Source: Advenella mandrilli (GTDB lineage: Bacteria; Pseudomonadota; Gammaproteobacteria; Burkholderiales; Burkholderiaceae_B). From it: a stretch of 64,000 nucleotides of DNA. Made by a program: the position numbers and the translations under genes. Below, one piece after another: positions 63,449 through 64,000 of the stretch. The DNA is taken from the NCBI RefSeq assembly GCF_016595155.1, contig NZ_JAENGP010000004.1:62001-126000 (forward strand). The letters run 5' to 3'. Under the pieces are notes generated by a model that saw only the letters and a list, made by a program, of their open reading frames with translations, searched no databases and was not told the origin of the DNA. Each line of letters starts with the position of its first letter. Position 1 is the stretch's first letter.

Positions 63449-63862
63449 ATGAATCGTGTATTAAAAAATATCTTATTGATGGCATGCGTTGCCCTTGTTG
63501 GGTGCGCGTCTTCTGGCGTGAAAATTTCAGATGAAAAAATAGCTACCCTCCAGGACGGCAAGACCACTAAAACAGAGGTATTAGCATCATTTGGGCAGCC
63601 CACTTCTCAGCACAGAAACTCTGATGGCACATCAACATTGATTTATAGCCACTCTCAAACTCAAGCCCGGGCCATTACGTTTGTTCCTATTGTTGGTGCG
63701 TTTGCGGGTGGCGCTGACACCACATTTGGCTCAGTCGTATTGAATTTCGATAAGTCTGGCGTTCTGTCCAGCTATTCAACCAGCTCAGATCAACATGGCG
63801 TTGCCACAGGAATTGCGGCCGGGTCAGTAGAGCAAACGCAGCAGCCAAGGCAGCAGAATTAA
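63449..63862 (+). CDS. SmpA/OmlA-like (BamE-type fold) lipoprotein, prophage cargo
   Basis: A 137-residue lipoprotein with signal LLMACVALVGC and lipobox Cys at 19. A BamE/SmpA-like pattern follows (KIATLQDGKTTKTEVLASFGQP, LIYSHSQ, VLNFDKSGVLSSYS). GGAG is upstream. The C-terminal Gln-rich tail (SVEQTQQPRQQN) is free. It follows the first lipoprotein gene by 50 bases. It may imitate or interact with outer-membrane assembly; function unknown. Confidence 0.8.
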   Translation: MNRVLKNILLMACVALVGCASSGVKISDEKIATLQDGKTTKTEVLASFGQPTSQHRNSDGTSTLIYSHSQTQARAITFVPIVGAFAGGADTTFGSVVLNFDKSGVLSSYSTSSDQHGVATGIAAGSVEQTQQPRQQN

Positions 63863-63881
63863 TTCCTCCTGGAGAAGCGCG

Positions 63882-64000
63882 GTGTTAATAAATTGCCCGG
63901 AGTGCAACTCCAATGTAAGCGACCAATCAACAAAGTGTGTTTCGTGCGGAATACAGCTAAAGGAGCCCAAAAGGGGTTTCTTTGGCACGGCATTCAAGTG
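63882..64000 (+). CDS. Zinc-ribbon protein (3' end outside window)
   Basis: The frame starts with GTG at 63882, with GGAGAAG about 5 bases upstream, and encodes MLINCPECNSNVSDQSTKC followed by VSCG, a four-Cys zinc ribbon (CPEC, CVSC). The gene runs out of the window. Such short ribbons are often followed by membrane helices in small prophage proteins. It is the third gene after CI in the same direction. Confidence 0.65.
   Translation, partial: MLINCPECNSNVSDQSTKCVSCGIQLKEPKRGFFGTAFK

Overview
The window looks like the chromosome of a betaproteobacterium, probably of the Alcaligenaceae/Burkholderiales. That placement is an inference from gene content: a TctA-type tricarboxylate carrier, a QseBC-like two-component system with PepSY proteins, gentisate and benzoate catabolism, and a Burkholderia/Bordetella-style siphoprophage. 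GC content was not computed; the intergenic regions are visibly AT-rich.

Positions 1-35,700 are host chromosome. They begin with the 3' part of a tctA gene. An Lrp-type regulator then stands divergent from an orphan homodimeric 2-oxoacid dehydrogenase E1 (AceE-like), followed by ahpC-ahpF peroxide defence. Next comes a PepSY / response regulator / histidine kinase operon, divergent from a second PepSY gene and a ferric-reductase-like membrane flavocytochrome. A class I glutamine amidotransferase, nadC and an LTA-synthase-family phosphotransferase follow. A gentisate cluster holds a LysR regulator divergent from gentisate dioxygenase, 3-hydroxybenzoate 6-monooxygenase, fumarylpyruvate hydrolase and an AAHS transporter. 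A U32 protein (TrhP/YegQ type) and an ABC importer of the EhuBCDA type come next. A benzoate-to-muconate cluster then carries a BenM/CatM-type LysR regulator divergent from catA, benA, benB, benC, benD, benE and a BenK-like MFS gene. The host part closes with DUF2789, dodecin and tRNA-Leu(TAG).

Positions 35,727-64,000 are the left part of a prophage integrated at the tRNA-Leu gene; its right end is outside the window. After the integrase, the minus strand carries, read from left to right and therefore from the end of the late operon backwards, lysis genes (nested Rz/Rz1, a GH19 endolysin, two holin candidates), a C-type-lectin-like tail fibre, tail tip proteins, tape measure, a G/GT frameshift pair, tail tube, head-tail joining genes, an HK97-type capsid, protease and portal, terminase and HNH. 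Above them lie replication and recombination genes (O-like, P-like, RusA, NinB, Ref, Rha), CII and Cro. The CI-like repressor is divergent from Cro on the plus strand and is followed by two lipoprotein genes and a zinc-ribbon gene that look like lysogenic-conversion cargo. A DUF4145 gene sits antisense inside the replication operon and shares start-codon bases with its neighbour.

The most useful signals beyond plain gene calls are these: a GGGAAAG -1 frameshift site that reveals a tail chaperone ORF with no start codon of its own; helically phased direct repeats in front of the LTA-synthase-family gene and in the PepSY divergent promoter; textbook ATAC-N7-GTAT sites in front of catA; the antisense DUF4145 cargo gene; and several perfect intercistronic hairpins.
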